Part shown: positions 37,179 through 49,337 of the stretch, in pieces
How positions within the stretch are numbered: the stretch's first letter is position 1
Layout: every line of letters starts with the position of its first letter
Assembly: GCA_000697665.1 (NCBI GenBank)
Contig: KL197743.1
Coordinates: forward strand, 300,548-364,244
Length of the DNA stretch: 63,697 nt
Origin: Jaapia argillacea MUCL 33604
Lineage: Eukaryota; Basidiomycota; Agaricomycetes; Jaapiales; Jaapiaceae
Direction: 5' to 3'
Program-made: the position numbers and the translations under genes
The notes under the pieces: model-generated
Databases searched by the model: none
What the model was told of the DNA's origin: nothing
Seen by the model: only the letters and a program-made list of their open reading frames with translations

Positions 37179-39144
37179 ATGGACTCGGAAAGCAAAAAAG
37201 TACCACTCGAACTGGGCCCGAGCAGTCTCGCCGGGTCGTCTTCAGAGGAACTCATCACATTGATCCTCTCCTTGAAGACAGAAAATGTGGATCTCCTGCA
37301 CGCTGTTCAGATTGAAAAAGACATCCAGGAGAAGTTTAGAAAGGTGATGGGATGGGAGCTCTTTGATGGTAATATGAGTGTCGATACCGCGTCTCGGCCA
37401 AGTGAAGGGTACAGAGAGGTTTGTTTCCTCAGTTCTTGGTCATGTTCTAGCGTCTGACGATCCTTTCCTGGTAGAAATTGGAAGAATCGCAGCAGCATGA
37501 TATACGGCTTGGAACTCCACAGGTCAGTGAATCTGCCTTGGTGTCATTTCATCGTCCTCGTCCTCTCCGTTCATATGCATTCAGCCATCGTTGGGTCCCA
37601 CTTCGTCGATTGTATCATCGCAATCCGTCACGAATGTTGAAGGAACCCTTTGTTCCGAAAAGGAGTCTTCCAATGTCCGCAATGAAGACGCTCAAGAAAC
37701 AAGAATCCCCACTTCGACGCCCTTTTCGCCGATTTCACCTGACGCCTTCTCTGGTCCTGCAGATTTTGATAGCAGCCCTGATTCGACCAATTTACACTCG
37801 GGATTGACCCCTTCACCCACCGTGTCGACAAGCGTAAAGCGCGAAGATGATAATGAGATCCGACCACCCTCTTCCAAGAAACGTAAATTTGTGTTCGACG
37901 GAGTTGTCATCACCAGCCGTCCTCCTAGCACTCGACCTACAAAGAAGCGCTTGTTCTCGATCAAAGACGAGCCTGTCGATGATGAGACTATCGCCTCCAG
38001 ATTAGCCTCGCTCGAAAATGTGAGTCGTCTTGGTCGCGAACTACTCGTATCACTGTCGGTTTCTTATCATCGATATACGGCATTTTCCTACAAGCCTGAT
38101 GTCAAGATCAAGGACGAAATACGCATGGACTCAAACTCCGTTTACGATCGCCTCAAGCTGATCGACTTCTCTACATATCTCGTTGAACTCGACGAGAAGA
38201 TCAAGAACGTTATGGTCCCTCGAGCTTTCATCTCAGATACCTACGGTGGTAACCTCCGCCAAACTCTACCAATGATTAAGGAGGAGAAGCTTCGAATTCA
38301 TGGTTACGATAACTGGATGATGGTGAACTTGGACTTCAACCCCGAGAGCCCTCAGCACCCAGGATACCCAGGGTTGTTCTTTGCTACTAGGGCCTTTGAA
38401 CTCAACAAAGAAATGAGGCTGTTCGTGAAGTATGCTGAAGGGAAATGGAATTACATGGGTCAGTATGTGAATTCTTTGGCGCCTCCGTTGACCGCAGAGG
38501 AATGGAACTGCCAGAGTGAAGTGGTAAGTTTGGTTGTGCGGCTGCTTGAGCAGCTCCTCGGTTGATGGTGTGATATAGGTCAAGCGAACGTGGTCTACGA
38601 GACTTTCTGCGAAATGGGGCAAGTGGGTGCGAGCTAGGATCATACTTCGCCGAGAATTGGGTCGCGAACCTACGGAAGATGAAGTCGATGAAGCTATGGT
38701 CAGTAAGGAAGCCTACGATAACGTGACTGTGCAAGAGATCCGAGACGCGTATGCTTTGGGATATGAGGTACGTCAACCCACATTCCGTCTGCGTAATAGG
38801 ACTCGGAGCTCGGTGTTGATTCTATTTATATGTAGCGTATCGTGGTTTGGTGCATGAAGTGCGTTGGCTATGATGTCGATTTCCAAAAGGAAATCGTTCG
38901 CAAACGAGCTAGTTGGGTGCCGACCCCCAAAACCAAAACCAAAACCAAAACCAAAACCAAAAAGAAGGGTGGAAAGCAGAAGTCGAAGGTGAAGACGAGA
39001 AGTCTTGTTGTGGATGTGGTGCAACCTGAGAGTGAGGAGGACGTCCTGGAGCAACAGTATCTTAGCGACGAGATGGAGGGCCTTGATGAAGAGCCTCAGT
39101 ATACTCCGAGGGGCACTCGAAGTCGTCCACGTCCAGTCAAATAG
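37179..39144 (+). CDS. DUF6697-like nuclear protein, copy D
   Basis: Family member with N-terminal coiled coil (EELITLILSLKTENVDLLHA), disordered middle, SKKRKFVFDGVVITSRPP basic/LDxV-type motif, core with YGGNLRQTLP, IHGYDNWMMVN and NPESPQHPGYPGLFF, helical module RIILRRELGREPTEDEV, VWCMKCVGYDVDF, and a Lys-rich tail ending GTRSRPRPVK. The tail contains a run of alternating Lys-Thr encoded by a CCAAAA hexanucleotide repeat (38926-38964). Closest to copy E (shared DGVVIT, HGYDN, RIILRR). Transcribed away from carboxylesterase 1, an arrangement repeated for copy E and carboxylesterase 2. Confidence 0.75.
38926..38964 (+). repeat. CCAAAA hexanucleotide repeat, in frame
   Basis: About six tandem CCAAAA units in the last exon of copy D. 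Each unit adds a Lys-Thr pair, so length changes stay in frame. Confidence 0.9.
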
Positions 39145-39360
39145 GGCGGATGCCCGCCAGGTCTCCTCGCCAGGCATTAACTCCAACCAATCGATCGCAC
39201 ACTTGGATTGTACCTCGTTGTTGTCCAAATGGCAAAGGAGAGGCGAGTCCACAGGCCGAGCACTCGCTTTCTCTGAGCATCCACTCTCGGAAGGATCAGG
39301 TTCTGTTGAAGAACTACTTCTACTTCTACAGTCTAACAAGTCTATGGCTACATATCACTT

Positions 39361-40667
39361 CTAGCTAAAATACGCAGGCAAAATATAAGCCAACTTCGCT
39401 GTATCTTCGTCAGTTCGTTTCTCACTCCTCGGCATGATTGAGAACTTCATTGACCCAGCCTCTTCCGTCAAGACATCACCGTCCAAAGCAGCGGCGTGAA
39501 GATCCTCCAAGATCGTGGCGGCAACGTGACGTGAGGTAGAAGCGTTGTCGTGCAGCACTTTGAATACTGCCGCAGCTGTCACGGCTTCGGAATGAGGACG
39601 CCACGAGTCGTAATCTGTGGCAGTCGCAATGAGGGCGTAACTAGACCACAAGAAATGAGTGTCAAAGTGTTAGATTTATGAAACGATAGTTTCTCACCCG
39701 ATCTCTGCCTCTCGAGCTAACTTAGCCTCCGGGAGCACGCTCATATTAATGAGATCTCCACCCCACATCCTATACATCAAACTCTCCGCTCTCGTGGAGA
39801 ACTGTGGTCCCTCCATACAAACGATACACTTATCTGTATGAAGCTGAACGCCCCTCCCTTCATCTTCCAATGCCTTCCTGACGGGTCCCTCCAACCATTT
39901 GACAAGCTTCATGCTGAAGGGCTCACCAAACATGGCATGGGCGACCACACTGGTTCCTTCGAAGAAACTGGCGGGGCGAATCCCTTTCGTTCGGTCGATG
40001 ATTTGGGTTGGGAGGATGAAGTGACCTGGGGGGATCTCTTCGCGTAGAGAGCCTACTGCTGAAAAGGCTAGTATTGCTCGCACACCAAGGGATTTGAGAG
40101 CGGCTATGTTTGCACGGGAGGGAACGGCGGAAGGGGAGATGGTGTGACCTGGACCATGACGAGCTAAGAATGCGACGCGAGTACCAGAAGGGAGGGAGCA
40201 GATGGTGATAGGGGACGAAGGGAAACCCCATGGCTGCGAGCTTGATAAGGACACCAGCCGAGTGAACGTAGTTGGGTGCTCACAGTCTCTGGGTTGACAT
40301 GTTTACTAGGGAAATCAATAACAACGGAGTCAAAACAAGAACCCAATGTTGGCAAAGAATATGGGACGTAAGGGATCCTGTGAAGTCGAGAAAAACTTGG
40401 TGCATACGGATTGCCTTTACAACGAAGGGTGTTCGTCGCCAACGCAAATCGTAAAAACGAATATACCTCGGGGCCATGATCCCATTGACGAGTAGCTGTC
40501 CTCAGAGAAACACTCACACATAAGTCAAATTATCAAGGTGGTATAATCCGCTCCCTCCAATCACGCCGACGAGGACTGGACAGGAGTGTAGCAGTCAACA
40601 CTCAGTCTGGTCGGGTGCTTAATCGCTCACCATTCTCCTCGTTTTCAGAGGTGGCGTTGGCAGACAT
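39361..40667 (-). CDS. S-methyl-5'-thioadenosine phosphorylase
   Basis: Phosphorolysis of methylthioadenosine to adenine and methylthioribose-1-phosphate in the methionine salvage pathway. Five exons are needed: [45 protein letters not shown] through [10 protein letters not shown], and [13 protein letters not shown] to the stop. Motifs: IGGSGLY phosphate loop, [53 protein letters not shown] and ATDYDSW, the last with the Asp pair that selects 6-amino purines. The intron before KHVNPET is ~200 nt. The C-terminal end after ATILEDLH is longer than usual by a few residues. Homologous to yeast MEU1. Confidence 0.93.
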
Positions 40668-41152
40668 CCTGGATGAGGGTATGAAAAGAAAGCGAGACGA
40701 TGGTCTGGTTATCGACCTAAGCAACGTTTGTGGCGAAAAACTTGGGTGAAGTTTCGCAATCATCGATGGACGATCTCAGCCACTCCGGGACCTTGGTCCA
40801 CACAGATCCCACGGATGACCCATACATACCTTTTCACTCTAGTCGGTCCAGCAGGGACCTCCCTCGAAATGACCCTGCTTGTCACGATCGAGAGAACATG
40901 CTTCGCCTACAGTGTCTCATATTCTCTTGACTCGACACTGTACGAGGTATGAAGTGAAGCCATGCCTCTTAGAAGACATGCGGCTCCGATCGGCAGAGTC
41001 ACAAAAGGGAGGACAGAAACTCAACGAACAAAGAAGCATCGCGGATCTACCCAAACAATGGCGGTATAAAGTGAGGGCGTTCCAACTTCTGGTATCTGAT
41101 CAACTTCATCCCACTCCTCATTGAACTTTTGCTAACAAGTATTTCTCAGATT

Positions 41153-43139
41153 ATGGGCCAGAGACACCAGATCTTCGCCATAGCCCGTGTTCGAAGGCAC
41201 GGCGTACCACCGGATGCGCCTCCTGCCTATCGTTGTGTAGCAGCTTTCCACCATCAGTGGTCTTATGGCCGCCTTCCCGCACGAGCCATGCATCGTCTAC
41301 TCACTCTTCTCAAACAACCGTTCAACGCGGAAGTCGTCCGAGCGGAACTTCGTGCGATTGACGGTCAATACGGAGGTTGGAGGGAAAGCCCTTCGATCCC
41401 TGATATCCCATGTCCCTTTGTGACTGCGCTGGTTGGGACGGCTTGGTGCGTCGATCTGGAAGATGTCAAACATCCTTATGGAACTGGTAGTCTCTCGGGC
41501 AGTGCCCTATCTGCCGCCATGGGCAGCGCAGAAGGAGGTATGTTGTTCCTTCCTTGCAAATACTTGTACTGATATTGTCTCAGATAATAATGATGGTATA
41601 TCTGTCGTTGACGTCACCGATCCTTTGTCCCCGTCCTACTGCTTTGTAAACATAGGCGGCATGGAATCCGAAGTCGACACTGACCATTGGGTTCCACTCT
41701 CCGCAATGGGATACGTCCGAGCGTACTACCCTGACCCTTCATCCTCTGGTCCTCAATTGGAAGGAGATGAAGCGAAGAGAGCACAGCAACAGGAGCAAAG
41801 CGTTCGGGCGACTATCAATCTACTGGAAGGAGAACCATTAATCGATCTCTCCGCCCTCGCCGAAGCGTGGCCCATGGAATATGCGGACGTGTTTGAGGAA
41901 AGCGAGGCTGATGCTGGATCGGAAAAGGAAGTCCCTCGCGTGGCTGCAGCTATTCCTTCTTTGACAGATATGTCTTTTGGCCCTGCCGTCAAATATGCAC
42001 TCGAAACCGAGGACTTGTCCGAGATCGAGGCCATGATCTGGATGCCTGGCAAGGCCGCCCTCGTGAAGTCCATCCTGAAAGGACACCAACCGTTCCCGGA
42101 CGTTGCACTCTCTATTCTCGCGAAGGTCATGGAATTTGACTCCCGATCCAAGACGGGATGTTGGGATCTCACCGATATTTCTCTCACTTCCGACCAGATA
42201 ACCAGGCTCGTCTTGATGGCCACTCACCCCATCGCCTCTTTGAACATCTCATTCAATCCCCACGTAACGGCTGAGACTGTTCGACAGATTTTATCGTCCT
42301 CCCCGTCTATCCATCGGTTGGTTCTTATGAGCTGCCCCGCGCTCCCTGCCGCCGACCTCAATTCTCTTCTTTCCACCTCCCCTCAACTATTCTCCAACCT
42401 TGAGGCATTGGTTCACCGAGCCTTCCTTTGCATATGGTCAGAGGACGAGGATGACGCAGACACCAGCACCTACCCTGCGGCATTCACATTGGTCAAAAAC
42501 CGTCTCGACAGCCAATCTCTCCAAAGTTGGTCGCTACCCCTCCTTTCGCCCAGTGTTATCGTCCAAAACCTGAACGACTACTTGCAAACCATCGTTGAGG
42601 CCGAGGGCAGTCAGTACGATGATGGGATGGCCCCTCTGGCTGCCATCTCCGGAGGATTAAGGAGGGAAGGCGAACCCTGGGGGAAGAGGAGCATCGTCGG
42701 AGTGCCAGGTGGGTCTTTGGAGTGGGCGAATGGTGAGGGTTGGGTATTCGTGTTTCCGTATGGGGAGAGTTATGGACAGAATCCGGTGCCACAGAGCTGG
42801 GGTTTTGTGAAGTTTAGGAAGGGAGCACTAAACGAAGCCATCGAGCTGAAGGCCACTCAAGCGGAAGCCAAGTCTGATGACGTCGCCACTGGCGAGGATC
42901 CTGCTATTCAGAAGGCTCCGGAAGCGGCCAAACCATCGGGCGAACCTGCGTGCGAGGTTCATGACCTCCGATCCTTTCTCGCCATTGTCTGCAAGGAGAA
43001 GCCACCCCCCTCCGAGGAGTCTATTGCAAAATTAGAGGCGACTCTGTCGAAGTTGACTACTGAGAAAGCAACCCCTCTGATGAGTGCCAGCCATGGAGAT
43101 GCGTTGCTCAAGCTGGCAATGTCCTTTGGCTTCTATTAA
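41153..43139 (+). CDS. MGQRHQ-family protein, copy 1 (LRR-like middle)
   Basis: Two exons (41153-41537, 41584-43139) join in phase to 646 aa. I recognise the N-terminus (MGQRHQIFAIARVRRHG, then AYRCVAAFHHQW and GRLPARAM) from basidiomycete hypothetical proteins, but know no assigned function. After NNDGISVVDVTDP and CFVNIGGME comes an acidic stretch, then a region at ~350-430 with leucine-rich-repeat rhythm (LTDISLTSDQITRL, IASLNISFNPHVTAETV, IHRLVLMSCPAL). The C-terminal part has EVHDLRSFL and a helix. The next gene is a tandem copy with the same intron position. The LRR assignment is tentative. Confidence 0.72.
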
Positions 43140-43456
43140 GATACAATTCATCGCCTGCATGTATGCAGTCAATTCATCAATCATCGTTGCATCGAGCCTT
43201 TATTGGCTGTAGCTTGCCTAGTTGTCTCGCCTTCTAGGATGGCTTTATTACACTGTAACAGTGGGAGCTGTGTCTACCATTGCGGTCCGGCGACAAACAA
43301 CATCGTAAGTACTGAGTACTGAGACTTTGAGGCTGTACAGTCGTGTCCGGACGTTGACCCTCCGGAGCCGTAGAACAAAAGACGGTCGTCAACCAATCTC
43401 AGGAGCGTTCACAACGCTATGTCTATCTTTCCCCCCCGACATTCATACCCCATCTC

Positions 43457-45459
43457 ATGGGTCAAAGACATCAAGTTTTCGCGATAGCTCGCCTTCGCCG
43501 ACACGGTGCGACACCAAACACGCCGCCTGCTTACCGTTGTGTAGCAGCCTACCACCACGAATGGTGTTGTGGGCGTCTCCCAGCCAGAGCTATGCATCGT
43601 TTGATCAATCTGGTGAAACTGCCCTCCAACGCTGAAGTTATTCAAGGGGAGCTTCGTGCGATCGACGGCTTGTATGGAGGATGGGGTGAGGCGCCCATGA
43701 TTCCCGAAAGCCCTTGCCCATTCGTCGCTGCGATCTTAGGTTTGGCTTGGTCTGTTGATCTGGAGGACGTGAAGCAGCCTTATGGGAGTGGAATCGGCCT
43801 TGAGAACGACGTGTTACCAGCTGATATGGGAAGCTCAAACGGACGTTCGTCACTTTCTGTCAAATGTCTATGAATATCCCTCACTTGCACTCCTTTGATA
43901 GTTAATAACGACGGGATATCGGTGATTGACATCACCGACCCTTTGGCACCATCGTATTGCTTCGTGAATATCGGTGGCATGGATTCTGATCGAGACACGC
44001 CCCATTGGGCCCCCCTCACCGCGGAGGAATACGTTCGGGCGTACTACCCACTACCATCACCCCATACTAGCCCATCAGCGATGGAGGAAAGTGTTCAGTC
44101 CACCATCAATTCACTCCAAGGGGAGAAACTGATCGAACTTCGTCACCTTGCTGAGGCTTGGCCCTCAGAGTACGAGGACATTTTGAAGCAGCGCGAGTTT
44201 GACGATCCCGACCTCGTCGGTGAAGAGGAATGGGAAGATGTCGGTGGTAGTGTCATCCCTTCCTTGGTGGAAATGACTCTCGGGCCTGCAGTCAAGCAAT
44301 CTCTGGAGTCCGAAGACATATCTGAGATTGAGAGGATGTCGTGGATGCCTGGGATGCCTTCGTACATCAAGTCTACCCTCAGAGGTAGGCAGCCGTTCCC
44401 AGGTTTTGCATTGTCACTCCTCGGGACTGCCATGAATTCAGATCATCGAGTTGAGCAGGGATGTTGGGACCTCAGTGATATGCACCTCACATCAGACCAG
44501 ATCGTTCACTTGGTGGAGACGGCGGATCGTCCTATAACATCTCTCAACCTTTCGTTCAACCTGAACGTAACAACTTCTACTCTTCGCCAGATCCTAACTA
44601 TTTCCCCATCCATCCACCGTCTCGTCCTACTGGGTTGTCCCTCCCTCCCCGACGCAGATCTCATTTCCCTCCTCACCTCTTCCCCTCACCTCTTCTCGAA
44701 AATCGACGCTCTCCTCCATCCTGCATTCCTCCAAATCAATTCAAGCCCGGACAACCCCATATATCCCAACGCCTTCGCCATAACAATCGATCGCGAGACG
44801 CAATTTCCGAAGACTTGGTCGCTCCCCTATTTCACACCCCACCTCGTCGTTCAAAACCTAACTGATTACCTCCAAACCATCACCGAGAATGAATCACTGT
44901 CTGATACGTATGATGATGGGATAGCGCCTTTAGCTGCCCTTTGTGGTGGCGTTCGGAGAAATGGTGAAGGGTGGGGGAAACGGAGTGTTATTGGAATACC
45001 GGCGAAAGTGACTGGATGGGTTGGGGAGGGGTGGGTGTTTGCGTTTGCGTTTTCCATCCTGGATACGGGCATGTCGGCGAAGGGCATCGTTGGGGATTTT
45101 TGAAGTTTGGGGACGGAGGGAGGGGAACGTCTGTTAATGAGGAGGGGGAAGGTGGAGATGGTCAAGCATCAACTGTGTTTGCTGCCTCCGAAACGGGTGA
45201 GGAATCGGCTGATTCCCGGTTTACGGATCCACTTTGCGAGGTCCACGACCTCCGGTCCTTCCTCGACATCATATCAAAAGATCGAGAACCCGCTCCGGAA
45301 GCAGCCATTGTGAAGCTCGAGATGATACTAGAAAAGCTGGTTAGGGTGAAACATGGCCATTTGATGAGAGAGTCCGATGTGAGAGCGTTGATGAAGAAGA
45401 CCTCGAGAGCTGCGGCGTTGGCTAGACGAGGATATTTAGATTTTGGAGGGGATGAGTAG
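43457..45459 (+). pseudogene. MGQRHQ-family protein, copy 2, apparent frameshift
   Basis: Tandem paralogue 317 bp downstream of copy 1. Exons 43457-43844 and 43902 onward share its intron position and motifs (MGQRHQVFAIARLRRHG, NNDGISVIDITDP, CFVNIGGMD, LTSDQIVHLVE, IHRLVLLGCPSL). The reading frame stops at 45103, but copy 1 homology (WGFLKFG, EVHDLRSFL) continues in the -1 frame to a stop at 45459. The switch lies around 45036-45053, near GTTTGCGTTTGCGTTTTCC. One missing T, or another single-base change, would explain it; a sequencing error or a cryptic intron ending at about 45104 are alternatives. If real, the last ~125 residues are lost. Confidence 0.7.
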
Positions 45460-46913
45460 TTGGATACGAAAGGGATGGGCGGACTGGTTTTCCAAAGGAG
45501 GGTTATACAGGCCAGGGACTGGGTGAAAGTGAATTCGGCCTCGTTTTGGGGTAAACAATCTATCATATCCTGACATAATCTCCACCAAATGGCAACCAGG
45601 ACAAGGACGTGATCGTTCCGAGCGGTATGATGCAGTTGGTCCCCGTACCTCTCGCGGATCAGTTGGCGAGTTACAGGTTTTTGAGTTCTGAGCCTGGCCT
45701 CTCACAATAACCTGGTAGGGATTGCCAGATAACCCGAATATCAGAGTTGGTATTCGGAACAACGAAAGTCCAGAGGAATAACCGGTCAGGAGGTCATACA
45801 GATTGTTCGACAGATGAAAAAGACCCCGAGGCAGAGTAGAGCACTAGAACAACGAGGCGGGTTGGACGAGGGAAGCACCAGAAACGAGAAACAAAAAGCA
45901 GAAAAAACATGAGGCGCGATAGCTGATGATCCGAGGGGTTTTGAGGCCCTTCATCTTCCACTTCATCTTCAGATGATGGCCTTCGAATCTGGATCCGTCG
46001 AGCGTGTCATAGGGCAGCGGCATTCATAGAAGTGGGGATGGCAGATGAGACATGACCTAATGAAACAATGGACAGCGAAACTTCCGATCCGGTTTGGCCG
46101 AGAAGCAGTTCGATAAGGGAACCTCTTGCGAGGAGGTGCATGGGCGCAGAGGGGCCGCCTTGCACACCTTGAATCGCGGCAAGGGGAAAAGATTAAGAAG
46201 TGAGCTCGGATCTTGGGGTCCCAAAAGTGGTAAAAATTCGCCAGAGCTGCGAAGCAGTCGAAGGCGCATACAAGACCCTAGCTTATGCATTGAGAATCAA
46301 TCTATCAACTAGACTCGTTAAGTGAGCCGCTGGAAGGCTTACAAAGGACAGGATGACGGAAATGTGGCGGATTGCGGGTGATTTGGCCGACTGATTCCTC
46401 GCTGCAGATCCTTTGAAGGGGACGGAACGATCAGAAATATCAGAAACGTTTTATCTGGGTAGGAATCCGAGTCAGATAGAGAGGATAGATAGAACGAGGA
46501 AGTTGAGGACCAAGTTCAATCAAGCTCGGGGCGGAGATGAAGATAGCGACGCCACGAAACCAAGCGCAGCCAAACAAGACAACGGCTGTTTCCTTTGCGA
46601 CGAGGCTTGATTTGCTGGACACGCTGTGCAAGACAACAAACGTTTCGTCGGAAAAGGCTTTCGACAAAGGGCGCTAGCTGCAAACGACCCTAAGGGTCCT
46701 TTGATTCATCCTCATATATATTCCCCGCATAACCGCAGAACTAACCTCCACTCCTCCAAATCTACCCTGTCTTGATTTCGATTCTGCTTTTTTATTGCTC
46801 ACTCGCTGGGACGAGAGAGATTACAAAAACAAGTGAATGGTTTCCACAGTCCTGACTTCGTCTTCAAATCCGGATTCTTCGACAGGTGCGTGTTTTCGAA
46901 ACGTGTTTGTATC
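45460..46913. other. Intergenic, promoter of SH3 gene
   Basis: About 1.45 kb. Open frames are short. A TATA-like CATATATA sits near 46713-46720 and is followed by a pyrimidine-rich leader, consistent with a transcript starting near 46750. Nothing else recognised. Confidence 0.45.
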
Positions 46914-48632
46914 ATGGATATCTCACATCTAACTTTGTTTTGCCTCTGCCTGCGCACCGCACCGTATAACCGTGACCACCCGCTTGGTCCATTCTCTGGG
47001 ATGTTGCTCTCAATTCTCTCGAATTTATGGCTATGGCTCGCATCAATCTTACACCGACTCTCAGAAATCCGACGTCTCTCACTCTCAATCGACAGTCCGT
47101 ACGACCCATTCCCATCTCCTTCATCCTCGTTTCTCCCACCTCCTATGCCCGGCGCACACGAGTTCGCCACCAAACCACCGCCAACTGGGAAGTACGGCAA
47201 AAACAGGAAACGGGAAGATTCTTCGCACCATTCGTCACAACAACAACAGCAGCCAATTAACGGCACTGGGAACGGGAAGGGGAATTGTAGTATTAATAGT
47301 GATAAGGAGAACGACCGAGGGAATCAGAGTAACGACAGCATGAATCCGGCATCGATTTTGACTTCGACAAAGTCACTTTTGTCTTCTGCTTCGTCCTCGC
47401 CTGATTCTTCTGCCGCGGCATCCCCAGCGACGCCTACCGCACCCTCTCCTACCCATACGCCTAGCACGCCACCGATGAAGCACATGTCTACCGTGAATCC
47501 GACTACGGCGACAACCCCGACTACCGTTGCCACGACCACTTCGCCTACCATAATACCCTCCACTCCTCCTCAGCATAGCGATACCACTTCTAGCGCCCCT
47601 TCCTCCTCCATTCACTCTTCTCGTCCCGCACCGCCTTCCCCGGCGGTTTCACGCCGGACTTCTGGAGCTACCTCCCTCTCCCGACATTCCTCCAAATCAT
47701 CCTCCGTCCACCCATTTTCGACGTCCCCTCGAAGGTCATCGTCGACCTCCAAGGCTCAGTCACGTTTGAGCCAGGTATCGATCTCACACCAGATGCAGAA
47801 GTTATCGCCCAGTTCTTCACCTTCGTACGCTCAACAAGTTCACATCCCACCTCCCCACGCCCTAGGCGCGTACTCTCCTCCATCATCCCCTTCAAAACCC
47901 ATCTCATTCGTCTCGTCTTCCTCATCCCAACAACCACCCGCACCAACACAAAAACGCCGATCGACGTTCTTTGCCAAGATTCGAGATTTTGCGTTTCCGA
48001 AGGATGATGAGAGACACACGGGTAATGGACCTTTAGCGCCGAAACCGAATAGGTACCCAAAACGGATGTCGACGCTTTCGTATGCTACTTCTTCTGAGGA
48101 GTCGTCGGATGATGATGATGACGATGGGAGGGGTGGATGGGGTGCGATGAGGTGGGGTTTGGGGAATGCTGCTTGGACTTTGGGTGGTGGTGGAAGTAAA
48201 GAGAAGGAGAGGACTGGGAGAGGTCATGAGGGTATGCCCTCACGACATGATTTCGACCTAAACTTTTCAACTCATACCCAACCTGAAGCATCGACTGCTT
48301 CCTCCCCCTCCACCCACCTCTCTCACGGCTTCACCTCCGAACCGGACCAGGAAGAAGGAGATGATGAGTTTGATGAGGAGTTTTCGGAGACTTCGGGGGA
48401 TGGAGAGGAACCTTTGTATCCTGGGTTGTATAAGGCTCTGTATGCGTTTGTGCCGGAGGGAACTGCTGAGATGGCGTTGGAGGAGGATCAGGTTGTTAGG
48501 GTTATTGGGAGGGGTGGGGGAGTTGGATGGGCTGTGGTTGATAGAGAGGGAGGTGGAGGTGGACATGCGCTTGTGCCGGAGAGTTATTTGGAGGTTGTTA
48601 GACTTGATGATGAGGATGGCGAGAGTGAGTAG
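46914..48632 (+). CDS. SH3-domain protein with long disordered N-terminus
   Basis: Open frame to 48632; the first in-frame ATG after the TATA element is 46914 (572 aa), but the ATG at 47145 (MPGAHEFATK, 495 aa) starts the part that looks coding. The middle is Ser/Thr/Pro rich, with KRRSTFFAKIRDFAFPKDDE as a conserved-looking basic/aromatic stretch and an Asp run at ~48105-48125. The C-terminal ~70 residues form an SH3 domain: YKALYAFVPEGTAEMALEED (ALYDF-type start), VVRVIGRGGGVGWAVV and HALVPESYLEVV (the PxxY end). SH3 domains bind proline motifs; similarity to fungal Nbp2/Skb5-type single-SH3 adaptors is possible but not proven. The RT-loop and Trp of the ligand groove are present. Confidence 0.7.
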   Translation: MDISHLTLFCLCLRTAPYNRDHPLGPFSGMLLSILSNLWLWLASILHRLSEIRRLSLSIDSPYDPFPSPSSSFLPPPMPGAHEFATKPPPTGKYGKNRKREDSSHHSSQQQQQPINGTGNGKGNCSINSDKENDRGNQSNDSMNPASILTSTKSLLSSASSSPDSSAAASPATPTAPSPTHTPSTPPMKHMSTVNPTTATTPTTVATTTSPTIIPSTPPQHSDTTSSAPSSSIHSSRPAPPSPAVSRRTSGATSLSRHSSKSSSVHPFSTSPRRSSSTSKAQSRLSQVSISHQMQKLSPSSSPSYAQQVHIPPPHALGAYSPPSSPSKPISFVSSSSSQQPPAPTQKRRSTFFAKIRDFAFPKDDERHTGNGPLAPKPNRYPKRMSTLSYATSSEESSDDDDDDGRGGWGAMRWGLGNAAWTLGGGGSKEKERTGRGHEGMPSRHDFDLNFSTHTQPEASTASSPSTHLSHGFTSEPDQEEGDDEFDEEFSETSGDGEEPLYPGLYKALYAFVPEGTAEMALEEDQVVRVIGRGGGVGWAVVDREGGGGGHALVPESYLEVVRLDDEDGESE

Positions 48633-49337
48633 GACCTTTCGGGGGGAATTGGGGTTGGACTTTTTGTGTGGTGCGTTGCTTTTTTGTCGGTTAGGTGTTA
48701 GATGTTGTACTGATTCGACGCTTTTGTAGGGATTTTTTGTTGTAAAATCGCCTATGTTGTGTTTGTAATATTTTGGTGTTCAGTGTTCACTACTTACGAT
48801 TTACGTTTGAACCAAGGGGGGAAAGAAAGGCTGGTGACTTTCTGGGGGTAGGATACGTGGGCGGCTTTGCACTGTCAGCACATTGTTCTTTTTCGCGCAT
48901 ACAATCATGTAGTTCAGTAGTTCAGATGTTCTTTTATGACTGTTATGTGCTTTCATGTTTTGGTATGTAGTATGGGATGTACGACGTGTAATGACCCTCC
49001 AACGTCCCCACCGAGGATTTGGGGCAAACTAACACCGTAGCTACAGTAAGTTCAAGTTTGAACTCTAAGTCTACTCCCGAGCTTTCCCGAGTACTAGGAC
49101 TGGAATATCGGCAGTGATGGCGCTTGGCTGAACATAAGCTTAACTTCGCGAGGATGACTCAGAGAGGTTATCAAGAGTTGGACGAGTGCGACCAGGAGTG
49201 CGACTCCAAGTATTCGGGTGGGGGATCCTCTACGTAGGGCGATAGGGGAATTCGTGGAAGTCATCAAGGACACTTAGGAAATTAGGGGTATAAACAGTGA
49301 TAACGCATAATTATGGTAAAGACCACGTTTTCGACAT
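48633..49337. other. Convergent 3' regions
   Basis: About 700 bp between the SH3 gene stop and the stop of DUF6697 copy E. T-rich just after the SH3 gene; no coding or RNA feature recognised. Confidence 0.45.
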
